NCBI RefSeq assembly: GCF_018070025.1
Contig: NZ_JAGPYQ010000001.1
Coordinates: forward strand, 7,688,001-7,752,000
Direction of reading: 5' to 3'
Source of the DNA: Streptomyces liliiviolaceus
GTDB lineage: Bacteria > Actinomycetota > Actinomycetes > Streptomycetales > Streptomycetaceae
DNA length: 64,000 nucleotides
Made by a program: the position numbers and the translations under genes. Each line of letters starts with the position of its first letter. Position 1 is the stretch's first letter. Positions 54,071-63,882 of this stretch are shown here, piece after piece. The notes under the pieces are model-generated. The model made no database searches. It was not told where the DNA came from and saw only the letters and a list, made by a program, of their open reading frames with translations.

Positions 54071-56233
54071 ATGAGCAACGAAGAGCTGCGCACAGCGGCC
54101 GACACCGTCCTCGCCCGCCTCGTCGGCGCGCCGGGAGGCGACGCCCGGCTGCGCGAGGACCAGTGGCGCGCCATCGAGGCCCTCGTGGCCGACAAGCGCA
54201 GGGCCCTGGTCGTGCAGCGCACCGGCTGGGGCAAGTCCGCCGTGTACTTCGTCGCGACCGCGCTGCTGCGGGGGCAAGGCGCCGGTCCCACCGTGATCGT
54301 CTCCCCCCTCCTCGCCCTCATGCGCAACCAGGTTGAGGCAGCCGCACGCGCCGGCATCCGGGCGCGGACCATCAACTCGTCCAACTCGGAGGAGTGGGAC
54401 ACGATCCAGGACGAGGTGGCCGAAGGCGAGGTCGATGTCCTTCTGGTGAGCCCGGAGCGGCTCAACAACCCCGACTTCCGGGACCAGGTGCTGCCCAGGC
54501 TGGCGGCGGCGACCGGCCTCCTCGTGGTGGACGAGGCGCACTGCATCTCCGACTGGGGCCACGACTTCCGGCCGGACTACCGCCGCCTGCGCACCATGCT
54601 CGCCGACCTTCCCTCAGGTGTCCCGGTCCTCGCGACCACCGCCACGGCCAACGCGCGCGTGACCGCCGACGTCGCCGAGCAGCTGGGCACCGGCGGAAGC
54701 ACGGACGCCCTCGTCCTGCGTGGCCCCCTGGACCGCGAGAGCCTGAGCCTGAACGTGCTGCAGCTGCCGGACGCCGCCCACCGGATGGCCTGGCTCGCCG
54801 AGCACCTGGGCGAGCTGCCGGGCTCCGGAATCATCTACACGCTCACCGTGGCAGCGGCCGAGGAGGTCACCGCCTTCCTCCGGCAGGCCGGGCACACCGT
54901 GACCTCGTACACGGGGAAGACGGAGAACGCGGACCGCCAGCAGGCCGAGGAGGACCTGCTCGCCAACCGCGTCAAGGCCCTTGTCGCCACCTCGGCGCTG
55001 GGCATGGGCTTCGACAAGCCCGACCTCGGTTTCGTGGTGCACCTGGGTTCGCCGTCCTCACCCATCGCCTACTACCAGCAGGTGGGCCGCGCGGGCCGTG
55101 GTGTCGAGCATGCCGAGGTGCTGCTCCTGCCCGGCAAGGAGGACCAGGCGATCTGGCAGTACTTCGCATCGATCGCCTTCCCCCCGGAGGAGCAGGTCAG
55201 GCGCACCCTGGACGTTCTCGGCCAGGCGGGACGCCCGCTGTCGCTCCCCGCGCTCGAACCCCTGGTGGAGCTGCGCCGGTCACGGCTCGAAACGATGCTC
55301 AAGGTGCTGGACGTGGACGGCGCGGTGAAGCGCGTCAAGGGCGGCTGGATCTCCACGGGCACCCCATGGACGTACGACACCGAGCGCTACGCATGGGTCG
55401 CCAAGCAGCGCGCGGCCGAGCAGCAGGCCATGCGCGACTACGTGACGACGACCGGCTGCCGGATGGAGTTCCTGCGCCGGCAGTTGGACGACGAGGGAGC
55501 CGCCCCGTGCGGTCGCTGCGACACCTGCACGAAGCCGCGGTTCTCCGACTCCGTGTCCTCGTCCGCACTGGACTCGGCGCGTGGCGAACTCGGCCGGGCG
55601 GGTATCGAAGTGGATCCCCGGAAGATGTGGCCCACCGGCCTGCCCGCCGTGGGCGTCGATCTGAAGGGACGCATCCCGGCCGGGGAACAGGCCGCGTCCG
55701 GACGGGCGCTGGGAAGGCTTTCGGACATCGGCTGGGGCAACCGGCTGCGGCCGATGCTCGGCCCCCAGGCGCCGGACGGGCCTGTTCCGGACGACGTGGC
55801 CCAGGCAGTCGTCGGCGTGCTGGCCGACTGGGCGAAGGGACCCGGCGGCTGGGCCTCGGGCGGTTCCGGCGCCGTGCCGCGCCCTGTCGGTGTCGTCACC
55901 ATGGCGTCACAGCGCCGGCCGCACCTCGTCCAGTCGCTGGGTGCGCGGATCGCCGAGGTCGGCCGTCTGCCCCTGCTGGGCTCCATCGAGTACGCCCCGG
56001 GGGCCGACGCCGCACAGGTCTCCAGGAGCAACAGCGCGCAGCGGCTGAAGGCCCTCGACGGCGCCCTCGTGGTGCCGCCCGGTCTGGCCGCGGCGCTCTC
56101 CGGAGCCGACGGACCCGTCCTGCTCGTGGACGACTCGACCGACACCGGCTGGACGCTCGCGGTGGCCGCGCGCATGCTGCGGCGGGCCGGCGCCCAGGGG
56201 GTGTTGCCGCTGGTACTCGCTGTGCAAGGTTGA
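54071..56233 (+). CDS. RecQ-family DNA helicase with a C-terminal phosphoribosyltransferase-like domain
   Basis: A 720-residue SF2 helicase. Walker A is RTGWGKSAV (about 52-60), the DEAH box [17 protein letters not shown] (RecQ-type), and motif [10 protein letters not shown]. The zinc-binding part has CGRCDTC (about 478-484) after CRMEF. The C-terminal about 150 residues resemble a phosphoribosyltransferase, ending in the PRPP-loop-like [14 protein letters not shown]. It unwinds DNA 3' to 5' in repair or recombination. Start ATG at 54071 (MSNEEL), with a weak GGGGCC upstream. It is divergent from the DUF4192 gene. Confidence 0.88.
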   Translation: MSNEELRTAADTVLARLVGAPGGDARLREDQWRAIEALVADKRRALVVQRTGWGKSAVYFVATALLRGQGAGPTVIVSPLLALMRNQVEAAARAGIRARTINSSNSEEWDTIQDEVAEGEVDVLLVSPERLNNPDFRDQVLPRLAAATGLLVVDEAHCISDWGHDFRPDYRRLRTMLADLPSGVPVLATTATANARVTADVAEQLGTGGSTDALVLRGPLDRESLSLNVLQLPDAAHRMAWLAEHLGELPGSGIIYTLTVAAAEEVTAFLRQAGHTVTSYTGKTENADRQQAEEDLLANRVKALVATSALGMGFDKPDLGFVVHLGSPSSPIAYYQQVGRAGRGVEHAEVLLLPGKEDQAIWQYFASIAFPPEEQVRRTLDVLGQAGRPLSLPALEPLVELRRSRLETMLKVLDVDGAVKRVKGGWISTGTPWTYDTERYAWVAKQRAAEQQAMRDYVTTTGCRMEFLRRQLDDEGAAPCGRCDTCTKPRFSDSVSSSALDSARGELGRAGIEVDPRKMWPTGLPAVGVDLKGRIPAGEQAASGRALGRLSDIGWGNRLRPMLGPQAPDGPVPDDVAQAVVGVLADWAKGPGGWASGGSGAVPRPVGVVTMASQRRPHLVQSLGARIAEVGRLPLLGSIEYAPGADAAQVSRSNSAQRLKALDGALVVPPGLAAALSGADGPVLLVDDSTDTGWTLAVAARMLRRAGAQGVLPLVLAVQG

Positions 56234-56454
56234 TTCCTGCGGTGCGGTGGTAAATACCGAGCAGGGATATAAGCAACGGATCGCCAGATAACGGTCGGTG
56301 GCCCCAATTGCTCGTTGCCGCAACCAAGTTCGACAGGAAGAATTGGCCTCGCGCCCCGCGTGGCCTCCAGAGGCCGCCCGTTCGGGCTGTGCTGCGGCGC
56401 GCTCCCCCAGTCCGACCTCGCCCGCTGTGTGGGCGCGTAGCCGAAGGGAGGACC

Positions 56455-57081
56455 GTGACCTTCGGATTCGCTCCGTCCTCGGCGGCATCCATGTCGACGG
56501 CCGCCACTTCCGCCAATCCACTGACCCGGATGCTCGAACCCGCCGAATGGGCCGCAGCGGGGATTCCGCTTCTGCGCAATCCCCGGGAGGTCGTCAGCGG
56601 GCTGCACTCCCGGCATCGGCCCGGCCCCACGACCGCGATCGTGGCAGTGCTCGATCCCGACGAACGGCTGAACGCGAGCGCTTCCTTCGTCAGAAGGCCG
56701 ACTCCGGCGGACGGGTGGATGTTCCGCAACGCGCTGCTCGCGCAGCTGCGCCGGGTCATCCCGCACGACCTGCGACGCCGAACACCGGTGCGTACCGCCG
56801 TGCTGCTCTACTGCCGTGACGGCGACGCACGATGGACGGAGGAGGACGGGGCGTGGATGTGGGGGCTGCGGGACGCCTGCACGCTGCACGGCCTGCGCTG
56901 CGGGGCCTACATCACGTTGACACGTGACGGCTGGCAGGTGCTCGGCGAGGGACGCGGAGGCCGTCGGCCGAACGCGGACTCGCCGCCGGAGTCCCTGGAG
57001 TCACTCGCCGAGGCCAAGTCCATACAGCCGCGCACCGGCGGGTCCGCCTCGGAGGTACTGCGCCGCGCGGCCGCCCGCTGA
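56455..57081 (+). CDS. Conserved hypothetical protein, 208 aa
   Basis: A 208-residue soluble protein. Conserved-looking stretches are PLTRMLEPAEWAAAGIPLLRNP and VRTAVLLYCRDGDARW. There are no membrane segments and no family I recognise. AAGGGAGG lies 4 bases before the GTG start. It follows the RecQ-like gene on the same strand with a 220-base gap, so it may have its own promoter. Confidence 0.72.
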   Translation: MTFGFAPSSAASMSTAATSANPLTRMLEPAEWAAAGIPLLRNPREVVSGLHSRHRPGPTTAIVAVLDPDERLNASASFVRRPTPADGWMFRNALLAQLRRVIPHDLRRRTPVRTAVLLYCRDGDARWTEEDGAWMWGLRDACTLHGLRCGAYITLTRDGWQVLGEGRGGRRPNADSPPESLESLAEAKSIQPRTGGSASEVLRRAAAR

Positions 57082-57251
57082 GCCGACGACCGGCTCAGGC
57101 CGTCGGCACAGGCACCGGCTCAACCCGGTCCCGCTCAGCCCGGCCCGGCCCGGTCCGGCCACAAGCCGCTTCAGGTGATGCTGGGCGCACGGCCGGACCT
57201 GACGCCGAAGCCGACAACACCGGCGAACTTCGGCGTCACGCAAAAACGCAC

Positions 57252-57298
57252 GACCCCGTCACGGAATTACGGACCTGACCCCGTTACGGACTTAAGGA
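57252..57298. repeat. Two 22-base direct repeats
   Basis: GACCCCGTCACGGAATTACG and GACCCCGTTACGGACTTAAG start 25 bases apart. Confidence 0.7.
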
Positions 57299-57475
57299 CA
57301 CGATCCCACCGCGAACACGGCGGGCGCCCCACGCGTCGGCGCAGCGCACGCTGACGCCCACACCGCACCACGACGACGACAGCACGCCGGCACATCCCCC
57401 GTACCGGCACACGTCGGACCGTCCTCTGTGCATGCTCCGAGCAGATGCCACCGCGGTGACATCCGAGCCGTGACG

Positions 57476-57495
57476 ACCCCCGGAAGAGCGGGGGT
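57476..57495 (-). terminator. Short intrinsic terminator
   Basis: ACCCCCG/CGGGGGT, a 7-bp stem with a 6-base loop immediately after the leftward stop codon at 57498. Confidence 0.65.
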
Positions 57496-57497
57496 TG

Positions 57498-58127
57498 TCA
57501 GACTCCCGCGCCCAGCACCGAGTTGATCTGCTGCGGGTCTCCGCAGACGATCAGCAGGGTGTCGGCTCGGCCAAGGGCCAGCGGCAGCGCGGTGGCAGCG
57601 ATGGCGTCGGGCCCGCCGTTGACGGCGACAACGACCACGGGCCGGGACGCGGCACGACCGACGGCGGAGGCGTCGGCGTAAAACACGTCGTCTCCCGCGT
57701 CGTGCTGGGCCCAGTACGCGGCCTCGCCGAAGGAGAGCTCGTGCGCGGCCCACGGGTGGGGTTCGCCGGTGGTGATCACCAGCACCTCACCGGGGGCCCT
57801 GCCCGAGTCAAGGAGCAGGTCGACCGCTTCCTCGGCGGCGTCCAGCGCGCCCTCGGCCGAGGCCGGGATCAGCTGGATCGTCGGAGTAGAGGCTGCGGCT
57901 GGGGCCGCCGGAGCGGCAGGCCCCGGCTTGGCCACGGCCGTGTCGCGCGGCGTGCGTTGCACAGGCGGCATCGGCCGGACAGGACCCGGACGGCCTGGAC
58001 GCGGGGGTGCCGCGGGGCGGGGGCCGGGTACGGGGCGGGGGGTCGGCACGGTCCGGCCGGTGGCCGGACTGACGCGGGGACCCTGGGCACTCTCGTGAAT
58101 CTGAGGCTCCTCGGGAATGAGAGGCAT
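57498..58127 (-). CDS. Conserved hypothetical protein with a Pro-rich N-terminus
   Basis: A 209-residue protein. The first about 85 residues are Pro/Arg-rich and disordered. The remaining about 120 residues form an alpha/beta domain (GEVLVITTGEPHPWAAHELSF, DTLLIVCGDPQQINSVLG) that recalls the tail of a P-loop or Rossmann protein but is too short to assign. Start ATG at 58127; no clear ribosome site. It is downstream of rnhB on the same strand with a 68-base gap. Confidence 0.7.
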   Translation of the reverse strand: MPLIPEEPQIHESAQGPRVSPATGRTVPTPRPVPGPRPAAPPRPGRPGPVRPMPPVQRTPRDTAVAKPGPAAPAAPAAASTPTIQLIPASAEGALDAAEEAVDLLLDSGRAPGEVLVITTGEPHPWAAHELSFGEAAYWAQHDAGDDVFYADASAVGRAASRPVVVVAVNGGPDAIAATALPLALGRADTLLIVCGDPQQINSVLGAGV

Positions 58128-58195
58128 GAGCTGATTTTTATCAAACGCCGGTGCGACTCGCGTAAGCGGGTGACACATGAGTGCGAACAGAACCG

Positions 58196-58897
58196 TCAGA
58201 AGTCGAAGCCGAGTTGCCCTTCGATCTCCGGAACGCTTCCGTCCGCCCAACTGCGGACCTTCTTGAGGTGCCGCCACTGGGGCAACGCATCAAGATACGC
58301 CCACGACAGCCGGTGGTACGGGGTGGGGCCCCGCATCTCCAGTGCGGCCCTGTGAACCGGTGACGGATACCCGGCGTTGGCCGCAAAACCGAAGTCTGCA
58401 TGGTCGACACCCAGTTCGGCCATCATTTTGTCGCGCTGGACCTTCGCGATCACCGAGGCCGCCGCCACGGAGACGCAGGACTGGTCGCCCTTGATCACCG
58501 TGCGGACCTGCCACGGCACGCCCAGATAGTCGTGTTTCCCGTCGAGAATGACCGCGTCGGGACGCACCGGCAGCGCTTCGAGGGCGCGGCAGGCGGCCAG
58601 CCGCTGTGCGGCCGTCATCCCCAGCTGGTCGATCTCCTCCGGAGAAGCATGCCCCAGGGCGTACGACGTCACCCACTGCGCCAGTATCTCGGCGAGTGCT
58701 GTGCGCCTCTTGACGGTGAGGAGCTTGGAGTCGGTGAGGCCTTCGGGCGGGCGACGCAGGCCCGTGACCGCCGCGCAGACGGTGACCGGGCCGGCCCAGG
58801 CGCCGCGCCCCACCTCGTCGACACCGGCGATGACCTTGGCTCCGGTCGTGGCGCGCAGGGAGCGCTCGACGGTGTGGGTAGGTGGTTCGTACGGCAT
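58196..58897 (-). CDS. rnhB: Ribonuclease HII
   Basis: A 233-residue RNase HII, which cuts single ribonucleotides and RNA primers from DNA-RNA hybrids. The DEVGRG motif (first Asp/Glu pair, about 27-32), LTDSKLL and [13 protein letters not shown] are all intact. The C-terminal part ends in [11 protein letters not shown]. Start ATG at 58897. Confidence 0.95.
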   Translation of the reverse strand: MPYEPPTHTVERSLRATTGAKVIAGVDEVGRGAWAGPVTVCAAVTGLRRPPEGLTDSKLLTVKRRTALAEILAQWVTSYALGHASPEEIDQLGMTAAQRLAACRALEALPVRPDAVILDGKHDYLGVPWQVRTVIKGDQSCVSVAAASVIAKVQRDKMMAELGVDHADFGFAANAGYPSPVHRAALEMRGPTPYHRLSWAYLDALPQWRHLKKVRSWADGSVPEIEGQLGFDF

Positions 58898-59050
58898 GAC
58901 ACGCTCAGCCTACGCCGCCCGGAACCGCACACGACACCCGGTTCCCCCGAGCGCCCCGCACATCACCGACCCGGTCGGCCCGAAGCCCGTCCGGGGCGCC
59001 CCCGAACCCGTACCGCGTCACCCCGAGGCCAGCCCGGAGCGACCGCGGAA

Positions 59051-59148
59051 CCCGGTCGGACACCTTCCGGTAGCCCCGGTCGGACAACCTTCAGGCAACC
59101 CCGGCCGGACACCTTCCGGCGCAACCCCGGTCAGACACCTTCCGGTCG
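59051..59148. repeat. Four tandem repeats across the TetR stop codon
   Basis: Four degenerate copies of CCCCGGTCGGACACCTTCCGG, period about 24-26 bases. The rightmost copy (59125-59148) contains the stop codon of the TetR gene. Confidence 0.85.
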
Positions 59149-59754
59149 CAGCAGCGGGACCATGAGCTGGTCGATCATCTCCTCGATGTCCCGCTCGTTC
59201 CATTCGCTCGCGCACACCTTGGAGCGGTACATCATCATCGCCGGAATGGCGTCGAGGACATAGGAGTTCGCCGCGTCCGGCCGGACCTCTCCCCGCCGGA
59301 TCCCACGGTCGATGACCTCGCCGAGCAGGCGGATCGTCGGCTCCACGACCCCCGACAGGATCACTTCGTGGAAACGCTGGGCCTGGGACGAGTCGCATTC
59401 GTGAATCACCGAGCGCAGCGCGAACCCCGGGCGCGAGAACATCGCCTCGCGCGCCCGCCGGCACAGCTCCAGCAGGTCGTCCCGCACACTTCCCAGATCG
59501 GGTACGTCCACGAGCGACGGCAGCCCGGCCTGCAGCGCGTCCGCGACGAGGTCCTCCTTCGACGGCCAGCGGCGGTAGACCGCGGCCTTCCCCGTCTGGG
59601 CGCCGGCCGCGACGCCCTCCATCGTGAGGCCGTTCCAGCCGACCGTGCTGAGCTGCTCCAGCGCGGCGTCGAGGATCGCGCGTTCGAGTACGGCGCCGCG
59701 TCTGCGCGGGGAGGCCGCCTGAGCGGGGGCGGCCGTCCAACTCGAAGTAACCAT
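59131..59754 (-). CDS. TetR-family regulator of the adjacent MFS efflux gene
   Basis: A 207-residue regulator. The helix-turn-helix (about 24-62: LTMEGVAAGAQTGKAAVYRR with WPSKEDL after it) is typical. The C-terminal ligand-binding domain is about 80-200. It is divergent from an EmrB/QacA-type transporter, and two identical-arm 20-bp palindromes lie in the shared promoter region. The classical arrangement is repression of the transporter, relieved by its substrate. I chose the ATG at 59754 with GGAG 8 bases upstream; a longer frame to 59844 adds 30 residues without homology. Confidence 0.92.
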   Translation of the reverse strand: MVTSSWTAAPAQAASPRRRGAVLERAILDAALEQLSTVGWNGLTMEGVAAGAQTGKAAVYRRWPSKEDLVADALQAGLPSLVDVPDLGSVRDDLLELCRRAREAMFSRPGFALRSVIHECDSSQAQRFHEVILSGVVEPTIRLLGEVIDRGIRRGEVRPDAANSYVLDAIPAMMMYRSKVCASEWNERDIEEMIDQLMVPLLRPEGV

Positions 59755-59868
59755 GAGCCTGTCTCCATGTGAGCGGGCGAGGGGCGCGGACGTGCGCACG
59801 CATGCACGTACGCGCCATACGGACCGGGGTCCGTGAGCGGTCAAGTGACATCAATCGGCGGCGAGTTC

Positions 59869-59888
59869 AGTGAACGCTTGCGTTCACT
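59869..59888. promoter_or_regulatory. TetR operator 1
   Basis: AGTGAACGCTTGCGTTCACT: two 9-base arms around TT. The same arms recur 49 bases on. Confidence 0.85.
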
Positions 59889-59917
59889 GTCGGGGACTCA
59901 CTACCTTTTGACGCGAC

Positions 59918-59937
59918 AGTGAACGCGAGCGTTCACT
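59918..59937. promoter_or_regulatory. TetR operator 2
   Basis: AGTGAACGCGAGCGTTCACT: the same 9-base arms around GA. It lies 25 bases upstream of the transporter start. Confidence 0.85.
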
Positions 59938-59961
59938 AACGCACTCGTGGGGGACTCAATA

Positions 59962-61509
59962 GTGACAACCTCTCCGTTGATCAAAGATCAGAAGCCGGGA
60001 GCGGCCCGCCGGGAGGGGCATCCCGGCATCGCGCTCACCGTCATCGCGGCCTGCCAACTCATGGTGGTACTCGACGCGACGATTGTGAACATCGCGCTCC
60101 CGCACATTCAAGGCGCCCTCAAGTTCTCCACCACTGATCTCACCTGGGTGGTCAGCGCCTACACGCTCACGTTCGGCGGTCTGCTGCTGCTCGGTGGCCG
60201 GGCCGGCGACATCCTCGGCCGGCGCCGGGTCTTCATGTCCGGCATCCTGCTCTTCACGGCCGCCTCGCTGCTCGGCGGACTCGCCCAGGAGCCCTGGCAA
60301 CTGCTGGCGGCACGCGCCCTCCAAGGGGTGGGCGGCGCGATCGCCTCCCCCACCTCGCTGGCGTTGATCACGACGACGTTCCCCGAAGGGCCCGAGCGCA
60401 ACAGGGCGTTCGGGGTCTTCGCCGCCGTCTCGGCCGGTGGCGGCGCGATCGGGCTGCTCGCCGGCGGCATGCTCACCGAGTGGCTCGACTGGCGCTGGGT
60501 GCTCTTCGTCAACGTACCCATCGGTGTACTGATCGCCGTGGTCACACCGCTCTACATCAGCGAGTCCGAGCGGCATCCGGGGCGCTTCGACATCGCGGGC
60601 GCGCTGACCTCGACTCTCGGTATGGCCTCGCTCGTCTACGGCTTCATCCGGGCCGCGGAGGAGGGCTGGCGGGACAGTCTCACCATCGCGTCCTTCGGCA
60701 CCGCGGTGGTCCTCCTGGTGGCCTTCGCGCTGGTCGAGTCCCGGGCCAAGGAACCGATCACACCGCTGCGGATGTTCGCCGACCGCAACCGCTCGGGTAC
60801 GTACGTGATCATGCTGAGCCTGGCCGCGGCGATGTTCGGCATGTTCTTCTTCATCGTTCTCTTCGTGCAGAACGTGCTGCAGTACACGCCCATCGAGGCC
60901 GGCCTGGCCTTCCTGCCCATCACGGTCGCGATCGGCACCGGCGCGGGTCTGTCGCAGCGGTTCCTGCCGGTGCTCGGCCCGAAGCCGTTCATGATGGTCG
61001 GCTCGACCCTCGTGGTGATCGGGCTCGGCTGGCTGACGTTCATCGACCCCGAGAGTTCCTACGTCAGCGGTGTGCTCGGTCCGATGCTGCTGTTCGGCTT
61101 CGGCATGGGGCTGAACTTCGTGACGCTGACCCTGACCGCGGTCTCCGGAGTGGCCCCCCACGAGGCGGGCGCCGCGTCCGGACTGCTCAACGCCACGCAG
61201 CAGGTGGGTGGTTCGCTCGGCCTCTCCATCCTCACCACGGTCTTCGGTACGGCGAGCCGTGAGGAGGCGGAGAAACAGGTCACGGACTTCATGGCCAACG
61301 CCTCGCCCGAGCAGAAGGCGGAGTTCGCCACCACGCATCAGCTGCCCGCTCCCTGGAGTCACGAGGTGCTCGCCCAGGGCATCTCCACGGCCTTCCTCCC
61401 GGCCGTCGCCATGGCCGTGCTGGCTCTTGCCGTCGCCACACTGGTGATCCGGGTCCGGAAGAGCGACCTGGAGGCGCTGTCGGGCACGGCGGGGGTCCCG
61501 GCGGGCTGA
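59962..61509 (+). CDS. MFS drug exporter (DHA2, EmrB/QacA type)
   Basis: A 515-residue proton antiporter with about 14 membrane helices. Motif D1 VLDATIVNIALPHIQ in TM1 and motif A GGRAGDILGRRRVF are both typical of the DHA2 family. It should export one or more toxic organic compounds. GTG at 59962 has GGGGGA 8 bases upstream and is preferred; the GTG at 59947 would add 5 residues. It is divergent from the TetR gene and followed by a strong terminator. Two operator palindromes cover its promoter region. Confidence 0.92.
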   Translation: MTTSPLIKDQKPGAARREGHPGIALTVIAACQLMVVLDATIVNIALPHIQGALKFSTTDLTWVVSAYTLTFGGLLLLGGRAGDILGRRRVFMSGILLFTAASLLGGLAQEPWQLLAARALQGVGGAIASPTSLALITTTFPEGPERNRAFGVFAAVSAGGGAIGLLAGGMLTEWLDWRWVLFVNVPIGVLIAVVTPLYISESERHPGRFDIAGALTSTLGMASLVYGFIRAAEEGWRDSLTIASFGTAVVLLVAFALVESRAKEPITPLRMFADRNRSGTYVIMLSLAAAMFGMFFFIVLFVQNVLQYTPIEAGLAFLPITVAIGTGAGLSQRFLPVLGPKPFMMVGSTLVVIGLGWLTFIDPESSYVSGVLGPMLLFGFGMGLNFVTLTLTAVSGVAPHEAGAASGLLNATQQVGGSLGLSILTTVFGTASREEAEKQVTDFMANASPEQKAEFATTHQLPAPWSHEVLAQGISTAFLPAVAMAVLALAVATLVIRVRKSDLEALSGTAGVPAG

Positions 61510-61536
61510 CCGACCACCGCCACGGACGCGAAGAGT

Positions 61537-61573
61537 CGGCCGGTCCGCCGTACTGAGACCGGCGGACCGGCCG
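61537..61573. terminator. Bidirectional intrinsic terminator
   Basis: A 14-bp perfect stem CGGCCGGTCCGCCG with a 9-base loop between the convergent MFS and DUF4173 genes, 28 bases after the MFS stop. Confidence 0.9.
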
Positions 61574-61748
61574 GCTTGGTTCCCACGCGATCGCTGCGGC
61601 GGCACACCGGCACGGACGACCCAGACGACCCAACTGAAGCGGCGCGTACGCGGTAGGCGCGCGCGGCGACTTCAGCGGTACGCGCTCGGTACGCACCCTC
61701 TACGCCCCGCCTCGGCGGTACGCGGGTACGCGCCCTCCGTCTCCCGCC

Positions 61749-63521
61749 TCAGCGGTACGCCAGATCCTCGTCCAGGCGGCTGCACACGCGCCAGTCCGCT
61801 GCGGGGGACGGCTTTTGCTCGTCGAGGATGTTCCGGGCGCGTGCCTCGCCCCAACTCGTGGCGTACCAGGGGGCGACGTTCTCCCCCAGGTCCTCGTCGA
61901 TGGATTTCAGGGCACAGGACCGCAGCGGCTCATCAAGTTTGTCCAGCGCCGGTACGGCGTCGGCGGACAACTCGCGCGCGTAGTCGAGGTCGAACATGCC
62001 CGTGCGCTCGTACCGCTGGACAGCGCGCTCGGCGATCAGGCCGTCGGGCGACACGATCCCGAAGACGAGCACGGTCCCGGCGGCACTGGCCAGCACCGCG
62101 CGCGGCAGCCAGCGGGCTCCGAGGGCGCCGGCCGCCATGATGAGCACGATGACCAGGCCGAGCCAGAGTTCGACGGTCACCACGGAGATCCGCAGCCGGG
62201 TCAGCCCGTACGCGTCCACGTACATGTCCATACGCCGCACCGCCGAGGCCACGACGACGAGGGCGAGGGCGCAGAGGGTGCCGAGGACGGCGCGCACCAG
62301 CGTCCGGTCGCGCGCGTCGTCCCGGGGCGCCCAGCGCAGGGCGAGGACGATGACCAGCAGGGTGAGGAGCGTGACCAGGAGCAACTGCCAGAAGCCCTGA
62401 CGCGCGTACTCGGAGTAGGTCTGGCCGGTCTTGTCCAGGACGGCGTCGTATCCACCGAGGAGGACGACTAGCTGGACGGCGTTGAAGACAGCGAAGAGCG
62501 CGACGAGCACGACCAGGGGTAGGGCCCACTCGACGCGGCCGCGGGCGCGGCCCGGGGGCACCACGACGCGGTCCCACTGAACGGGTGCCGCGGCCGTGTG
62601 CGCTGCCGCCAGGGCGCCGACGACGCCGATCACGAACAGGACGGCGTGCCAGGGGCCGCCGGAGACCGACGCGTCCGGCACGAGGTCCGCCAGGAGGTCG
62701 GCGAAGGCCGCGTCCGCGCCGGCGAAGAGGGCGCCGAAGACCACCAGCAGGACGGCGGCCACCGCGATCGCGCGCAGCACCGGGCCCACGTTGCCGCGTG
62801 CCCCGCCGGTCCGCTCGCGCAGTCCGCGCCAGCCCCAGCCCGGGCCGGTGACCAGCGAGGTGTAGAGGCCGATCGGGCCGAACAGCATCCCTGTCCAGGT
62901 ACGGCCGCCGTGCAGGGCGAGCGAGCCCACCGCCAGAGCGGCGACGACGGCGAGGAAGGACGGCCAGCCGGCGTCACGCAGCGCCGGAACGATCAGCAGG
63001 GCGAGTCCGCCACCACCCCACACCAGCGTCCAGGGGCGTAGCCGTCGGCCCGCTCTCCCGGCCGCGAAGTACACACCGAGCGTGATCGGTATCGCCACCA
63101 GCAGGAGATTGAGCGCCAGGCCCTCTCCGAGCAGAAGCATGCTGAGCAGGCCGGTGGCCATAGCGGCCCAGAGCGTCGCGGTACGGACGGACGCGGGGGT
63201 GTCCGCCTGGATGTCCGCGAACCAGGACTCGACGGCGGGACCGTTCCAGCCTTCGCCCTCGTCCTCGTCCTCGTCGTCGAGGTCCGCCACGGCCGAGCCT
63301 TTCTGGCCCGAACCCGTACCTGTATCCGTACTCGAAGCCGTACCCGAAGCTGAAGCCTTGGCCCTGGCCGCCCCCGCAACCGTGCCCGCGCCCGCGCCCG
63401 TGCCCGTGCCCGTGCCCACGCTCCCCCCGCCGGAGCGGGCCGCCGGAACGGTCTCCTCCGGCTTCTCCGGCTCCTCGGTTTCCGACCCTCTCGGCTCGGC
63501 CTCGGACGGTTTCTCGGACAC
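61749..63521 (-). CDS. DUF4173 family membrane protein
   Basis: A 590-residue membrane protein. The first about 100 residues are disordered: an acidic start, a Gly/Thr/Ala-rich repeat (TGTGTGAGAG), then an acidic patch (DLDDEDEDEGEG). About 11-12 membrane helices follow (about 115-500). The C-terminal soluble tail (about 505-590) contains a Cys pair far apart (CALKS, CSRLD). DUF4173 is a common actinobacterial family without known function. Start is GTG at 63521 with GGAGGGGG upstream. Confidence 0.82.
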   Translation of the reverse strand: MSEKPSEAEPRGSETEEPEKPEETVPAARSGGGSVGTGTGTGAGAGTVAGAARAKASASGTASSTDTGTGSGQKGSAVADLDDEDEDEGEGWNGPAVESWFADIQADTPASVRTATLWAAMATGLLSMLLLGEGLALNLLLVAIPITLGVYFAAGRAGRRLRPWTLVWGGGGLALLIVPALRDAGWPSFLAVVAALAVGSLALHGGRTWTGMLFGPIGLYTSLVTGPGWGWRGLRERTGGARGNVGPVLRAIAVAAVLLVVFGALFAGADAAFADLLADLVPDASVSGGPWHAVLFVIGVVGALAAAHTAAAPVQWDRVVVPPGRARGRVEWALPLVVLVALFAVFNAVQLVVLLGGYDAVLDKTGQTYSEYARQGFWQLLLVTLLTLLVIVLALRWAPRDDARDRTLVRAVLGTLCALALVVVASAVRRMDMYVDAYGLTRLRISVVTVELWLGLVIVLIMAAGALGARWLPRAVLASAAGTVLVFGIVSPDGLIAERAVQRYERTGMFDLDYARELSADAVPALDKLDEPLRSCALKSIDEDLGENVAPWYATSWGEARARNILDEQKPSPAADWRVCSRLDEDLAYR

Positions 63522-63882
63522 AGGACCCCCTCCCCGACCGGTCCGGGCAGCACGCAGCGCACAGCTGCGGGAGAAGCTCAGGAACCGGTTTCTCGTCGGC
63601 GTCGACTCTTGATGATCAACGATCGGCGTGGCGGAAAGGGTAACCGCGGGACTCTCGGGACAGCGGGGCGCGGCTTCTCTGTGGCAGGGCTGTGACAGGG
63701 ATCAATACGTGGGGCGGACGAAAAGAGGGCACGCGCGCGTGGCCCACGAGCTGAGCCCGGCACCCCGCCGTCAACCGCCGACAGCAGTCCTCAAGGCCGC
63801 AGAAGCCGTCCTCACGGCTACGGAAGCCGTCCTCAAGCCCCGCCGAAACCGCCCTCACGCCCTGCCGAGCGGCCTCCGACTC
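63522..63882. other. Gap upstream of the DUF4173 gene
   Basis: About 361 bases. It includes the promoter of the DUF4173 gene, a TTGATGATCAA palindrome at 63609-63619 and degenerate direct repeats (63781-63859, GCCGTCCTCA type). No gene was found. Confidence 0.55.
63781..63859. repeat. Degenerate tandem repeats
   Basis: Four units resembling GCAGAAGCCGTCCTCA at about 21-22 base spacing, just downstream of the leftward stop codon at 63883. Confidence 0.7.

Larger units (their letters stand above)
57082..57497. other. Convergent gap with direct repeats
   Basis: About 416 bases with no gene. It contains two 22-base direct repeats (57252-57273 and 57277-57298, GACCCCGT-ACGGA type) and the terminator of the next gene at 57476-57495. 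Confidence 0.55.

Noticed and set aside
52529..56233. A very long rightward open frame reading through the DUF4192 gene region into the helicase
   Set aside because: Only the part from 54071 codes (helicase). The upstream part is antisense to the DUF4192 gene and is low-complexity, a usual artefact of high GC content.
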